DNA of 64,000 nt from Neckera pumila (Eukaryota > Streptophyta > Bryopsida > Hypnales > Neckeraceae), in assembly GCA_963969595.1 (NCBI GenBank), contig OZ018418.1, forward strand, positions 3,973,001 to 4,037,000, written 5' to 3'. Within the stretch, counting starts at the first letter, position 1, and each line of letters begins with the position of its first letter. Position numbers and translations under genes: made by a program. Positions 24,319-37,300 of this stretch are shown piece by piece. Below the pieces are notes generated by a model. That model made no database searches and was not told the DNA's origin. It saw only the letters and a program-made list of their open reading frames with translations.

Positions 24319-27300
24319 CACTACAAGGGAAAGGGGCCCTAATTGACAAGTTTATGACAAAGAAATGTCCGGTTTGACAACAGCTAGTTTTTCCAGAGTT
24401 TTCTTTGTCAAGTTGGTAATTTGCACTGTTTCTGTCAATTTTTCTGTCAATTTTTTGTGAAAGTCGTGAAGCTCAGTTGTAGTTACATGTGTCTTCAAAT
24501 TTTAGAAGACATTCATTACACAATTTATTGGCCTTCATTGGCCGACTGACAAGCAATTTGATGAAGTCATAGCTAGTGCAACCTATTGTTCATATTGGTC
24601 TTATTTTGGTCATTTAGAGAAATAAAAGGTTTACACTTGAGCATTTTAGAAATGCAGAAGCAGAGGCAATTCATGTATTTTTTGTAATACAATACAAGTT
24701 TATCATTTCCCTCTTGAAGCTCAAAAGCCACTATTTCCAAACACTACTTCCTGCCATGGACGATATTGTCCAGCAGCTAACAACGTAATAGTCTGAGGTT
24801 GCTTTCCATAGCGGCTTTTGAACAAGAGAGTGACTTTTGAGCACTGCACAAACAAATTGTCCTAAAATTCTTCTCCTGCTCCAAATTGACTTGAACAAAA
24901 AACACAAATACACCACATTTGCAGAGGACATCCTGACCGTCATGAAAATGTGCATTGAACGGGATACTATGGTGAATATCAAGGTCCTCACAGCACGCCA
25001 TCCCAATATTTGCATATACGAAGGGCAACTGAAATGCCTGACCTCGACTACAAATAGGGTTGCATTGACCTACACAGTCAAGTGTAGGCTTCATCTTCGT
25101 CATAGCTGCATTATCTTTGTCTTCGTCCCTCTTTGTCATTCAACTGCTACGACTTCAGCTCTCATGTCCAGATAGTTTTTTTCCATATCTGCCAACACTT
25201 TCCACATTTGTTACTCTACTGCATTGAAAGGGAAGCCAGGTCTTTCGGTTAGTATTTCATACTACCGTTCCCAACCACTTGGCAGTAATACCATTAGGCA
25301 TTTCTGATGGAACCTTGCTTTGATCAATTTACTTTCGAACATTCAAGAAAAGAAATAGTAATCACAGTCCACTGCAGAGCACAGGAACTCCAGTCGCCAT
25401 AACTAACCCCATCTGAGACGCTGCAAGTTACATCTGCATATAAATTGAAGACAATATTGATCACCGCTTCAGCTATTAACTTTTACATAATAAAATCATG
25501 GCTCCACATTAAAGTTGTACAGCAAGGCATATCAGAAACGCCATTCTTTGATGGACTCCAATACAACACACAATATCATCTTTGGCATCTGCAAACACAG
25601 CACACATTATAATAAGTTTGTACTCTTGTTGCTTTCATTCTTACATGTAACATGCTCTATAATAAGTTCCATAAAGTGCACTTCCATTGCACGGTAGGAA
25701 AGTGAACTCCCCCATATATTCTATCCATCCCAGCGTTACATCTTCACATGCAGTGCTACAATCATATGTTCTCAGAAGAGTTCATCGACGCAGAAGACAA
25801 ACTTCAGAAATGCTCACCCTCCATTCCATCTTCGGCACTGTCGCTGGAATAGTCATCATTTTCCAATCCTCTATTGGAATTTTTTTCAGTTCCACATCAC
25901 TGATTGGATCATGGGCATTGCACATCTAGTGTTCCTGATTTCTACGTCAATCTTTAGCTGCATCAAACTTGAAAGAAATGAAGCCGACAAACAATTCGTC
26001 CAAATCTGTAGATCCATCTATCACATCCATTTCTAATGGCGGACCTCCTTCACAATTCCTGAGAGAGATTGTTCACAAACGATTATACAACATTAGCATT
26101 AATGCCAAAGTCACTATAAGAAGACTGTCTTCAACGACTCTCCTACTTGTACGCCAGAGTCAGTAAGTTACAACTGCAAAATACTTCGACCATTTCAGGA
26201 ACCTAGAATTTGTCAATACTTCTGTCGGGTATACACAAATAGTTTCACTCACAAGATTACTCTGGCACTATGACTTTGAATTCATGATCCTCCTTATTTG
26301 AGGATGCAAGCAATGTAATCATCAAAATCTGCTTTGTTAAATATCAATACTTCAATTCATGAGCTGTTGGTCTCGAGAGAATGCTCTTTTGTGATCGCAT
26401 TTTGCCACTTCTACACTTCTGAGATGCCGAAGTGCACAGAAGCCAACTCCCACTCCATGATGAAAGAAACATGTAATATATGTATGCATGATACTTCAAA
26501 TAGAGAATACCTGAAAATTTTCGGAATCTGAAGAGGCTGAAGAAGTTTGTCTCTGCACCTTCGGAAGAAATACCCAATCAACGGGTAACACTTCCTCCGC
26601 TATTTCTCTCCCTTATCCACATCCTATCCATCCAATCCTCAGTCCCCACTCTTGCATTGACAATGGCCTTCTACCTGACTTCCAGACAAACAACAATCTC
26701 ATCATGCCTTCCAAATTGGCTCTACCATTGATATTGCTTTCAAATTTCCCCTCCACGTTGCAAAGATTGCATTCACACACGTGAAGAACATTTCAGTACG
26801 ACTTGAGAAATAACAGCAATGACAGTATGATACATTCCTGATATTAGGCAACCTACAACATGAGAGTTTGTTTGGAACTACCAAAATTAGACATATTATA
26901 TATCTCACCAACACTCACATATAAGTTCTCTGCCATTATAAAGCCTACAAACACTTTCAAAAAAGCTTATTAAGAGCAAATTCCTTACGACATCTACATG
27001 GAGTCCACATACATGCAATCTTTAAAATGAGAATCTCCTTTCCATCATAAATTCCAAAACAATACAGAGAATGTCGTCATTCCTCCTCAAATTGATGTCG
27101 ACAGACGTCTCCTTCTTCTTGACAAATGAAAACTGGTAGCATGTCAGCAACCGTACCCGAAAATGAAAAAAAAAAGGAACATTACCAACGAGAACGGCCT
27201 ACTGCGCTAAAGGCGTACTACTCCATTACACTCGAGATTATACTATAGCTCCTACTACCATTACTGTACCTCTCCAATGCCCTCTAGTTGTGTGGGTAAG

Positions 27301-28900
27301 TTTGCGTGCACATACCAGCCTCTTTAATTCTCCTCACTTCTGTATTGTCTCTCTTGTCCTTTTGGCAGCACCAAAGCCCTGTCCTCCTATGCTTCAACTT
27401 CTGTTGACTTGTACTTGAACCTACTTGGGTCCTTACTTTGCAGAACCGGAGGATGCTTCCTACATAAAAAGGACATGACAAGTCATCATCTTACAACTCT
27501 ACACAAATGCCAACTTCTTTGACCAAGGCCGCGGCATGTCAGACATTCCTATACCAAGCTAACAACTACACTGATTTCCATGAAAACCAAACCTTATTGC
27601 CCAAATTACATTATCGATAGCATTGTTCCCTATACCTGCCCACGATTCGTATCCTTCACTCTTATTCCCAAAGACTGGACTGATTTGAAGGAAGCCAAAA
27701 AGGAAGTTGCATTATCTACGTCCAAACACTGATAGAAAATTCATGGTACCACTTAGCTGGCAAGTTTTCATGCACGACACCCCACATACTTCATGGTCTT
27801 CAGCCATACGTGTTCAATAGAAACACTATATCCTTTTAGTTAATTTGCAACCTCCATGTCCCAATCCACGTCCCTCGGGCCTTGTTCGACGTGTTCATGC
27901 CTGATTGCACTGTCCCCCAAAAAATGAGGCTCCCAAATGGCAACAGTTTTCTGCCACTTAACACCTACCAAAAAAAAAAATTCCAGAAAGAGGATAATAA
28001 CGCATATGTAATTTTGCCGACGGTAATGTTCTATACCCAATATGTGGATAACTGTTAATAAATGGAGCATTACTATAACATTTAATGAAGCAACATCGTC
28101 TCTTCCAACAGAATGGGAAAAAAAAGGCAAGGACCCAACCTTTCGTGCTCCAGAATAGTGCCCGTCCGCATCAGTTTCTTACCTCCTAACTCATGGTTGC
28201 TATCATCCTCATTTCAATTAAATAGCCCGCGGTATGGCTGCGACCTCCTGCATTCAATCCTGAACGCTTCCTCTGCATGGCCTTCCTACTTGGGTACGAG
28301 ATTGTTGACATCACTGTCGTAATGAGCGGACCCACACAATTGTGCAACACTGTTTGCCTAGAAAAAGAGTAGTAATTGGAAAACCATCTGTAGACTATGA
28401 TGCATTAAATCATCTGTAATCAACAGAAAACACAATTCCATTCTACTACAGTTTTGCATACAGCAATGTCAATCCACTTACGGGGAACAAATTTGACGGA
28501 CACACCCACACGCATGTCAGCAAGTAATTAGTTTATGACAAATACGAATTCCAAGGGACGTTCCTCCGCCTTCTATTTTCGTCCCTATCCTGCAGAAAAA
28601 TGACCACTATTGAGATTCTATAATAATCAGTGAAGCACATGCTTCAGCAAACACGGAAAGAGAAACCAATACACAAATGAAGACCTCCCATTTCCAACGA
28701 CAAAGTTCCCCTTCAGCTAAGTGCTAGAGACTAGTAATAGACGATTTTAACTCTCCATTCTCCAGAGCCATTTGGACGCACATGACTCATGCATGATGGC
28801 TTCCACATAATGGGTGCTTGTGCATCTCAACAAGTCACCTCCCTTCAAGCACACATGCCACAAACAACATCCAAAGAGTTGACAGGAAACATGGAGTGCA
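24319..28900. other. Left non-coding part of the CACTA element
   Basis: No credible gene is seen in 4.6 kb. The first about 150 bp hold clustered TGTCAA/TTGACA words at about 24340-24460. Beyond that the sequence is moderately AT-rich with only short chance frames. It is the 3' side of the TNP2-type gene. Confidence 0.6.
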
Positions 28901-28914
28901 TGCTCCTTTGCATT

Positions 28915-31900
28915 TCAAGCAAGCATGAAAGTAGGCATTACTAACAATTTCACATAACTTACTGCACTACCTTCTAAATCAGCTGTGTTGCTTGTGAATG
29001 TAGATGTCGTCGAAGTGCTACTCTCCGTTGAAGTACTGCATGAGCTGCTCTCATGACGATTGCAATATTCTTCATCTGACTCCTCCCGTTGGCGAACGCT
29101 TCTCCTGCCACGGCCTTCGTTTTCCGGTCTTCTTCTTCTCCGATGTTCAGTGCCCTCGGTCACACTGTTTCTGTACATAGTTTCTTCTTCCTGCCGTTCC
29201 TCTTCGTCGGTGCTAAAGTTTTCAACTGGTACCGACATCTCTGGTCTTCATCCTCTGCTACCCCCCCCACGTGAGGCACTTGCCGTTCCTCCATGACGTC
29301 CACGGTGTTGGACTCCTGCTCCACCACGACCTCGATTTCTTCGAGAATTAAAAATGGGTTGCAGAACAACATGTCGACCTGTTGTTGCTGTTGGTACATG
29401 ACCCTCTTGAACTTCCCTCTCAGGGCGTAGACCTTCAAATTCTTCAGCATCTCCCATCCGAAACAACGTGGGCTCCGATTCCTCTTCATCAGTAGGTAGC
29501 ACTCGTCTTCCTCTCACCTCCTTCCTAAGAACTACTCTCCATCCGGGTGCCTCCATTGCGTTTGAATAATACACTTGTTCATAGTGTCTCGGAAAGGAAA
29601 AGCTGTCTCTACCAATACTTCCATACCTTCTACCATAGTTAGCCAAGGTGAAACCCCATTTATCTTTTTTTATAGTTACATTTTCGCCAATGTAATTGGC
29701 TTTTACAAAATCACAGACTAAAACTACTAAACAATGCCTTCTGTAGTTAAGTTCCAAGATCTCCTCAATATAACCTACATATTCTACATTGGCATCCACA
29801 TGATGGGCATCTCGCATTCCATTTCTACAAACCTGCTTAAATGTTGCTGCCACTCCGCTGTCGGAAGCTTTCAATGATTGCTCGGAACTAAGAACACGGT
29901 AATGGTTTCCAAAGGCAAACATTGATTTGTACGCTGCAGCAACTAGCTGTGGTCCCCTTGCTGTGTCAATTACCTCTGCGTCTAAAATATGACCACCTTG
30001 TTCTTCCCTTCTAACCTCGTCTAGTACCCAGCCAGCAAAATTTGGTAATTGGCAAAGCTCAAGTGGGTATGCAAATTGACCTCGCCGTCCACCTCGACTT
30101 TGATGACGACGGTAATCATTTCTTTGGTGCTCTCTTTCACGCACAGCTTCTTCGTACCTCCTGCACATCCCCACAATGCCCACCACACTTGCTTACAAAA
30201 CTCTTCAATTCTTCCCTTTTGATTACCCTTTTAACAAGGACAGAAGCATGCTAGGAGAGAAACATGTTGTAGTGGCACTGCTCCAAAAATGCCAGAAGAT
30301 GATACCGTTCCAATGAATTCGGGCATGCTGTCTCCCAACCCTTTCATGCTAATACACTTTCACAAAGCATGTAGATAATTGCATCTTTCAATCCTCATGT
30401 CTCAACATCCCTATGTCGCTTTGGGTACCAACATGCACTGAGACATATAAGCAATATTTCTTGAAAGCAGCGCTACTCAACAAACTAGGCCCTTCCTACA
30501 AAGTGGGCTATGTGTTCCAACTTCTATGTGTGCCATAGAATCGAATGGATTAATAGCATATGGGAAAGTGCCATCTTCAATACATTTTCAACACCTACAC
30601 ATGATAAGATTTTGTATATAGAGAATATATACGACAAGGTTTACACCCCCTGGCATCAACGCATCATACCTTCTGTACAGTTCCATGTGCTTAGTGTTGT
30701 CAAGCACAAAACTATGAATTAGCTTCTAGAATTCAGGACTCATTGGGCGGTCTCGCTTGACACCCTCCAAGATTTCATCGTACATGGTCGGCTCTTCCTC
30801 TGCGTCCCAAGCTCGCTTTCTTGTGGGAGTGTATTCGCTCAAATACTCGTTTAGAAAACCAATGGCCTCTTCCCTCAAATAACCGTTTGCCATACTTTCC
30901 TTTGGCTTAGCTTTGTTTTTTACGAAGCCTTTCAAACCCTTCATATACCTTTCGAACGGGTACATCCACCGACTGTGAATTGGACCACATATAAACAACT
31001 CTTCTACCAAGTGTATTGGCAAATGCATCATAATTACAAAAACAGATGGGGGCAATTCTTTTTCCAAGGAGCAAACTGTTTCACCGACTTCCTCTAGCAT
31101 TTGCTCCCTTTGCTCGACGTCCACCACCTTCATACAAATTTTCCGGAAAAGTCTGCTCGCCCTCATAACAGCTCCTACAACTTTGGGATCCCTGATATTC
31201 CTCAAGCACAATGGAATGACTTGTTCAAGTAAGATGTGGAAATCGTGTGTTTTTAGACCTCGCAACTTCCCTTCATGAATCTTCTTGCTCAAGGAACCAA
31301 CATAATTTGAGGGAAACTTCAAGTCCTTAAGGATAGTCAAAAATGCTTCTCGCTCCTCTCTCTTCAATACATACGATGCGTCTGGCATAAAAAATGTCTG
31401 GCCATTTTGATTTGGTCGTAAGTGAAGATGATCTCAAATGTGTCTGACCCGCATATCTTCTCGCGATTTTGCATCGTCATTCTCTCCTAACCGGGTATGT
31501 AATAAATTCTCAGAGACATTCTTCTCACAATGCATTGGGTCTAGTGTGTGCTGGATTGGCAATTCCTGCACTCAAATACAGAGCACCTGTAAATCTTTAA
31601 AAGGCCTGAAATCATTCCAGTAGAAATCATTCCACCAGTGTCAATTAAAAAATTATGAAACAAAATAGAGCTCAATTCATTTACCTTGCGCATCCCTTCG
31701 ATCTAATTTTAATACTAAGAATTCAAATATGGATGAAAAACTTGCAAATTTCATCATGCATGACAAATAAAAAATTTCAGTGTTCTCCCTCAGTGACAAG
31801 CAATGGAGTCGAATGTCTACCTTAAAATGCTTGGCATGCAATTTGAGACAATAATGTCACTTAATTATGGAAAGACAAACTTCCTAATCAGAAACACGTT

Positions 31901-34350
31901 ATCCTGAAAACCTCAACTACCTGCAAATACTTGTTTTCTTCTAAGTTCACTTCCAATACTACTTTTGAAAGTGATGTTTTGTATTCTCTTCCTACACTAA
32001 TCATTCTTTGAAATACATTTCTCTACGACTGACTTTGTTATTGTCTAATAGAACTACATGCCTATAGATCATAAAAAGCAGAATGCAAACTTGAAAATTA
32101 CATACATTGTTTCCTCAAACGAGTAACATGAGTGCAGAAAAAAATGATTGGCCGAATTACTTAGATAAGAATACCACATTCGATTTCATCTCTACAATTC
32201 AGACAACCATCGAGAACAATTGCCCATAACATGATAAACAGAATTCATATAAATTTCCAACGGTGTGCACTTCATGCTTTCACTCATGATCATAAGTATT
32301 GTTTCAAAATGCAGCAACAGCATGTTGATCTCTATTGATTAATTTGATTCACGTACTAACCAACAGCAAAGTGAGCGTCATGTTTCAGTCCGCCCTGTGA
32401 CTTGTGCTTTATGAGAATTTGTCGGTAGTCAATTAAATTTAAGGTACCAATCCCATTGCATGTGATATATCACCAGAAGAAACACATGCCTGAAGAAAAC
32501 TACAATTGTGATTCCACCTTATGAAATTCAAATCAAATTGAAGTAAAGGCTTACCTGCCAATACGGCAGTTCAAATAATATGCTTATTCTCTTCACTCCT
32601 GTTTTCTTCACAGGGTCGTCGTTTGAATTAGGACGCCCGCCACATTGCAAATACGATTCCCTCCACCCACCACGTTGGACTATAGTCAATCCACTTTGAC
32701 GCGGCGGTGCCCGGTCGTGATTTGGTTGCCCATTGAATGCTGATCGAGCTGAACGCCAGCGGTCATTATGTCGAAGCCATGTACGATTTCCAAGGAAAAC
32801 CGTTTTCTTGACCTCATTGGAATGCTCAGCAAAAGTGCCATCACCACATACCGGGCACCCAGCATATCCCTTCCCAACTTGACCTGATATTAATGTATAA
32901 GCGGGGAAGTCATTTATGGTCCACATGAGCATACCTCTCATTTTGAAGCTCCTTTGTTGCCCAACAAGTTCTGACATGTCAACCGCTGGTACTCCCCGCC
33001 AAAGTTTTTTAAGCTCGTGAACTAGTGGTTGTAAGAAAATGTCAATGGTCTCTTCAGATGGCGAATTTGGTCCTGGTATTATCATGGTCAAACAAATAAA
33101 GAATCGCTTAGTGAGAAGATATGGTGGTAAGTTATATAACACCATCATCACCGACCACACAGAATGCTTACTGGATTGAAGACTATGAGGATTCACTCCA
33201 TCCAGAGAAAGACCCATTCTAATGTTCCTGGAATCTCTACAGAAGCATGGATACTTCTCTTCAATGAATCTCCACTGCTCAGTATCCACTGCGAATCGCA
33301 TTTTGTTGTCTGTCGAGTGGTTAGCAGAGTGCCACTTCATGTGCTTCGCAATTTCTGGGCAACGGAACATTCTTCAAAGTCTTCTTATCAACGAAAAATA
33401 CCTCAGTACTCTTACGGGAACTGTATTAGATCCCTCTATGTATCGTGACTTGTGGCATTTTAGACATTCCTTTAGGGCAGCATTCTCTTTCCAATACAAA
33501 GTTTTCCCATAGTCGCAACAGTGGATAGTCTCATGTGACAGACCAAGTTTCATCAACATTGTCTTCAGTTCATAAGAATCTTTAAGGCATTGGTTTCCCA
33601 CGGGAAGAACATCATGCTTTAGGAATGTCAAAATCTCGTCTAAGCAATGATAGCTTACAGAATATAAGGTGCACAACGACATTAAGATGATGCCAAATTG
33701 TAACCTACTTGTCTTTGATCCAGGAAAAAGAGGCTCTGCAGATTGTTTCAGTAAGTCTTCAAGGACAGGGGTCATGTCTGGTTCTTCTTCATCAGACGAT
33801 AAATTGTCAAAATCTAGGCCTGAATCTTCATCTTCCTCTATTTGACCATGAATCTCATCTACCCGCGCAAAATAATTACCAGCTAGTTCCTCGAAGTTGA
33901 CGGTGGTGTTGGGAGGGTCATTTTCGAATTCCACGTCTTCCTCTGCATCCACAAATAGTTCTTCCCCTTCGGCGTCCACTTCAGGTGGTTGAAGTTCGTT
34001 GACACCTTCCTCATCTTCTGCTTCATGGAACGCAGGAGGTGCAACATTGTCACTGGGACTCCGCTAGGAAACAGATGTGCGAATTAGTAAACTACAGAAG
34101 TAGGAGCTGCAAAGTGGAGTCTAAAATGCAGGATGTAAGAAACTCACCAGTACAGGCTCAGTTACTTTTCAATCTAAAACGCAGGATGTACAAAACTCAC
34201 CAGCTAAGGCTCAGTTAAGTTCCTGTCTCGACCGTACTTTCGGTGATGAATCTCTACAACTCGGACTGGCTGCATTTTGAAGCCGTGACATATTTGACAA
34301 CCACAAGCATAACATTCGATGCCATGGTGCGCCGCAATTGCTCTCTCCAT
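28915..34350 (-). pseudogene. TNP2-type CACTA transposase with in-frame stops
   Basis: Starts MERAIAAHHG at 34350 with a Cys-rich zinc-finger-like motif (CYACGCQICHGF). An acidic exon (33979-33400) follows, then the transposase_21/TNP2 domain (33370-32530) with GLSLDGVNPHS and NDFPAYTLISG...KGYAGCPVCG. After an intron come the HTLDPMHCEKNV block (about 31560-31500), the DUF4218 region (31388-30726; LPPSVFVIMMHLPIHLVEE, RWMYPFERYMK) and the DUF4216 region (about 30000-29550; KKDKWGFTLANYG). The tail is Arg/Glu-rich with a probable frameshift at a C7 run near 29265. TGA at 33374-33376 and TGA near 31429-31431 break the frame; both are CGA to TGA. It would catalyse cut-and-paste transposition if intact. 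Confidence 0.88.
34121..34220. repeat. Short tandem duplication over a splice-donor region
   Basis: Two about 55-bp copies of a segment reading GCAGGATGTA, AACTCACCAG and GGCTCAGTTA lie head to tail. On the minus strand each holds ACTGAGCC...CTG|GTGAGT, so the donor of the first TNP2-type exon is duplicated. Confidence 0.6.
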
Positions 34351-34399
34351 ATGATAAGCACAAACAAATCCTTAGGGCCTCATGGTCAAAATTGCCTAC

Positions 34400-37300
34400 A
34401 CGTGAAGCAACCAGTTTTGGGCAATCACCACATGTCAGCAAAGGTTCACAAGCTCATTTTCAGCCCCTCAAGTATTTAGAGGACACTTAATACATGGGAT
34501 CATGCACATATTGAGCACCTCTAAATAATTTAGATAGTCGTCTATATTGTGTGAAAACACATAAAAATTGGTAGTGCAATCACTGGAGTTCTTCCTGTCT
34601 CTCCCTCCATGTCTTTAGAAAATGCAAGGCACGTATTTTTGGTTCCTTCATTGCTGTTGAAAGAGGTTGTGATGTTTATTGTGGATGCCTCTTCTTTGAT
34701 TTATAAAGATATTACACAAATGTGGCAGCCATGTAGTACTTCCTTCTATCAACGACTCCGGACTTCAATAATACTAGACCTAACACATGTCCTGCAGGAT
34801 TACCTTGATGCAATAATTTGAAGTCTTTCCTTGGTAATTACAAAGTCTGGCATCCACAGCGCTCCTATGACTTTTTATGACTCGGGCATCAGATGACAGT
34901 GCCAAATTGAAATAAAAAGAAGGTGAGCTCCAACAAGGATGACAAATTCTGGAGTACGGAGATTCATAAGCCAATGCAATACTGAGGTACATTATGATAA
35001 ACCCCAGAAATATAATAGTTCATTACCCACGTCCTTCACAGTACTGATTCAAAGCTGGGACAATGCTATGTAGTTCACTTTGAAATAGTTGTTCGGAACC
35101 CTAATGAAAAAAATTCATGCACACAAACGACATCTTAGTACGTAAATTTGCTTTCCCTCTGTCTTCATATAAGTCATTCCTTCATCCAAGTTTGGTGCTA
35201 CGGATTATTCGACTTTCGGCAACTGCATTGTGAAGCTTTGATTGTGAAAAATGTAGACAAGTTGTACTACATTATTAATTTACTTTCACTGTTTCAGTGG
35301 ATTTATACAAAAGCAAAAGAAGGGGTGCAACGTATACCTTGACGGACAAAAGAAGTGCCAAATTAACCACTGTTCTACAAGCTCACCTGAAGTGCTCCTA
35401 CCAATACACATGTTAATTTACTGACAAACATATACCAGGCATTTCAAGTCTCCATACCAAAAAGGTAATTCACAAAGAGGCATATACGCAGAATCAAATA
35501 TTAGCACTAGTAGGTGTAGAATCACAGACCAGACTTAGTACTGTCCTTGTACCACTTCACCCGCAGTGCCACTACCCCGCACACCTTTTCTCTTGGGACA
35601 CATTACAAATTAGAAATTATAGCAACAACAACTTATTGAAAAAATTTGCTTTAGCAATTGTTGTGAAGGGTCTACAACGTAGTCAATGTTTTGTCCCAAA
35701 GAAGTTTGTGTGGAATTTTGTGCCCGCCAGTATGATTAAGACCCATGTTGTATGGATTAAATTGTTCAAGTGTACTCATGAAAATTTTATATGATAGCAA
35801 GTTACGTAGGTGGAGTCATGAAGGCCTGCAAAGGATTGATTAAACATCTAGCGCTCTAAGAAGAGAAGACAATGATGACGAACAAAGTGACAGGCTATTG
35901 ACTCCCTTCTCTGTAACGCTCATAAATGTTTTTGAACAAAAATCTGGAAAAGAAGGGGATTGGAATTGTTGTCACCTGCTCGCCAATGCAAAATTCCACC
36001 TTCAAGTAGGAGTGACAATTATGTTCTCCCTACTCCAAGTTGTGCGCAGATTTCTCGTACATGCCGGTAAGCAGAGGATGGTTGTGACAATTTCTTCAAG
36101 CTCTCCTTAATTGAAGTGCAAGCGGAAGTTGTCGCAAGTGCTTGTAAGAGTCTTAAGCGGTCATGGACGTTCCCAAGTAAGCCGAAGAAGCAGCGGGCCT
36201 ATCAGGAACCAACCCTTGTCAGAGTCATTAGCATAAGCTAGGGGAGGCCATCCACAGCGTCAGCGCTTGTGCAGGTAATGAAATGTAATTTTTCCTTGCA
36301 ATTTTTGTCCACTTGCCAAGCGACTGATGTCACCTACTCTTACTTCAGTAGTTTCACTTACTTTTTCAGGTTATCCACATCCTTCATTACATTGCCAGTG
36401 GTTGCATTATTAACGGATGCAATTGACGGCAAGGGAAATCCTGAAAATGTTAAACTTAGAGAGAGAGATATGGGGAGGTGGACGGAGCACTACAAAATTG
36501 TGATTGAGTGAATCACCTTTCCGGTAATGACGATATTCTTGATTGACGTGTACACGCAAGGTGATGCCATGGAGATAATACTCGTAGAGAGGTCGAATGT
36601 CAACCCTGTGCAGTGCTGGGAGAGAGTTTACATGGGGGGCGCATTCATGGTTGCCGCCTTCATGGTCGCCGCCATGGCCAGTTAACTTTTTCAATAAATA
36701 AGGCGCTTCCTGACCTTGAATTGTGTCTGCTACCAAATTGGTGAATTAAAATTGCATTGTCTTTGATGAATGATGACAAAGAATGGGAAGCCAGTATAAC
36801 AGAAGTCGTTGAAATAGGCTGCTTTGGATGAATGTTAGTTGACGTCCATGCATGAGGAGGCACAAATTCCAACGTCACAGAAAGTGTTCTCCTGTACTTC
36901 GTCAAACTTGCGTCTAGGAGTTCCTATCGTTGTTTGCATTGCTTAATTGTCATCGGAGGTGTTCATCGGTTTTCTGCGTTGCCGCCTGAAACGCCAAATT
37001 GCTGGATAATGTAGAGGCAGTTGAACACAGATGCCGCATTCCTAGTAATTTATTTCTCATTGGAGGACGGAGGCAACCTCAGTAGGGTCATCGCACAGCG
37101 TTAGAACTGCAGGGGTACAACATAAATGCATGTTGGAAATCACGACGAGAAGAACAAGGTCTTCCGATATGAAATTGTCTTCAGAGGAGCATTTAAACCG
37201 TAGGTCTTTAGTCCATATTCGCGTCTGCAAAGAGAATAGGAAGGTAAGTTGTAGTCTACCCTTGTGAAGTGTTCTGGAAGTGTTCATGCATGTTGTGAAG

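Noticed and set aside
24837..25175. 112-codon plus-strand frame in the CACTA left arm
   Set aside because: No motif, and it overlaps equally long frames on the other strand; it looks like chance.
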